5,848 bases of DNA from JAQVUB01 sp033809415 (GTDB taxonomy: Bacteria > Verrucomicrobiota > Lentisphaeria > Oligosphaerales > Oligosphaeraceae): NCBI GenBank assembly GCA_033809415.1, contig JAPXLT010000294.1, positions 1 through 5,848 of the forward strand, in the 5' to 3' direction. Positions 5,666 to 5,848 of the stretch are shown one piece after another; positions within the stretch are counted from its first letter, which is position 1; each line of letters begins with the position of its first letter. Under the pieces are notes generated by a model. The model had not been told where the DNA came from, made no database searches, and saw nothing but the letters and a program-made list of their open reading frames with translations. Made by a program: the position numbers and the translations under genes.

Positions 5666-5764
5666 TCTCTCAGTAGTACTGAAGACGTCCAGTTCACCAA
5701 CACGGCGAACGGAATAAATTTCATTATCCAAGTGCTTTGCTACCGGAGCCTTGTCCGTCAGAAA
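5657..5764 (-). other. In-frame open extension beyond the stop of the right-edge gene (possible eroded coding sequence)
   Basis: Continuing past the TAA at 5765-5767 in the same frame gives 35 further codons before TGA at 5657-5659. They include KAPVAKHLDNEIYSVRRVGE, which has a protein-like mix of residues. The frame then closes inside repeat copy C. It may be the remnant of a longer C-terminus cut by a nonsense change and by the repeat, or it may be chance. There is no start codon with a ribosome site for an independent gene. Confidence 0.25.
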
Positions 5765-5848
5765 TTAGTTGTTGCCGGAATTTCTGGCATAGAAATTGTC
5801 ATAGCTGATTTCTGATTTGGCTTTCAATTCTACGTGCCCGTCATAGTA
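5765..5848 (-). CDS. C-terminal end of a probable prepilin-like (H-X9-DG type) protein, partial
   Basis: Only the last 27 codons and the TAA stop are inside the window; the gene enters from the right edge. It reads YYDGHVELKAK at residues 1-11 of the fragment and ends in ARNSGNN. A DGHV motif close to the C-terminus, after aromatic residues, is typical of prepilin-processing-associated H-X9-DG proteins (DUF1559 and relatives), which are numerous in Planctomycetes and Lentisphaerae. They carry an N-terminal type IV pilin-like methylation signal and are exported. The His of H-X9-DG and the N-terminus lie outside, so the assignment rests on one short motif. It is convergent with the racemase-like gene, with repeat copy C between them. 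Confidence 0.5.
   Translation of the reverse strand, partial: YYDGHVELKAKSEISYDNFYARNSGNN

Noticed and set aside
5526..5717. Open frames on both strands across repeat copy C
   Set aside because: They run through the GCCGGC core as Arg/Pro/Ala-rich sequence and owe their openness to the repeat's composition.

Overview
The window carries three complete protein genes and the 3' end of a fourth, set in gene-poor spacers packed with dispersed and tandem repeats. Gene order is: a membrane-anchored, TPR-like protein of unknown function (minus strand, 194-1027); ribonuclease R (minus, 1721-3913); a LarA-like nickel-dependent 2-hydroxyacid racemase/epimerase (plus, 4168-5454); and the last 27 codons of a probable prepilin-like H-X9-DG protein entering from the right edge (minus, 5765-5848). 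I see no tRNA, rRNA, CRISPR array, transposase or integrase.

The organism is most likely a bacterium of the PVC group (Lentisphaerae/Victivallales or Verrucomicrobia). This is an inference. It rests on 'AACCACGAA...CACGAAAA' intergenic repeats of a kind I associate with those genomes, on the prepilin-like C-terminus, and on the general look of the proteins. No rRNA or marker gene here settles it.

Region by region: 1-156 is a copy (A) of a dispersed repeat with a GCCGGC core, ending just past the stop of the TPR-like gene. 1028-1134 is that gene's leader, with a strong Shine-Dalgarno and a GTG start. 1135-1698 is about 560 bp of nested non-coding repeats between rnr and the TPR-like gene: a solo ACGAA end, six copies of an 11-bp tandem repeat, a small GC hairpin, a cluster of GTCCAT words and a near-complete repeat copy (B) in inverted orientation. 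This block is bounded by inverted CCAAAAAGG...AACCACGAA ends and lies between two copies of a 20-bp direct repeat. 3914-4167 is a divergent promoter region between rnr and the racemase-like gene, with a 12-bp palindrome and a long ACGAA-type hairpin. 5455-5764 holds a third repeat copy (C) between the convergent racemase-like and prepilin-like genes.

The genes do not form an obvious pathway. RNase R is housekeeping RNA turnover, and the racemase-like gene stands alone without the LarB/LarC/LarE cofactor genes. The most interesting material is the repeat family. It has about 190-290 bp of shared sequence, several internal palindromes, an 11-bp GCCGGC iteration that has collapsed to one unit in copy B, and all three copies lie at gene 3' ends. 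It looks like a MITE/REP-type element. I see no convincing new defence or catalytic system.
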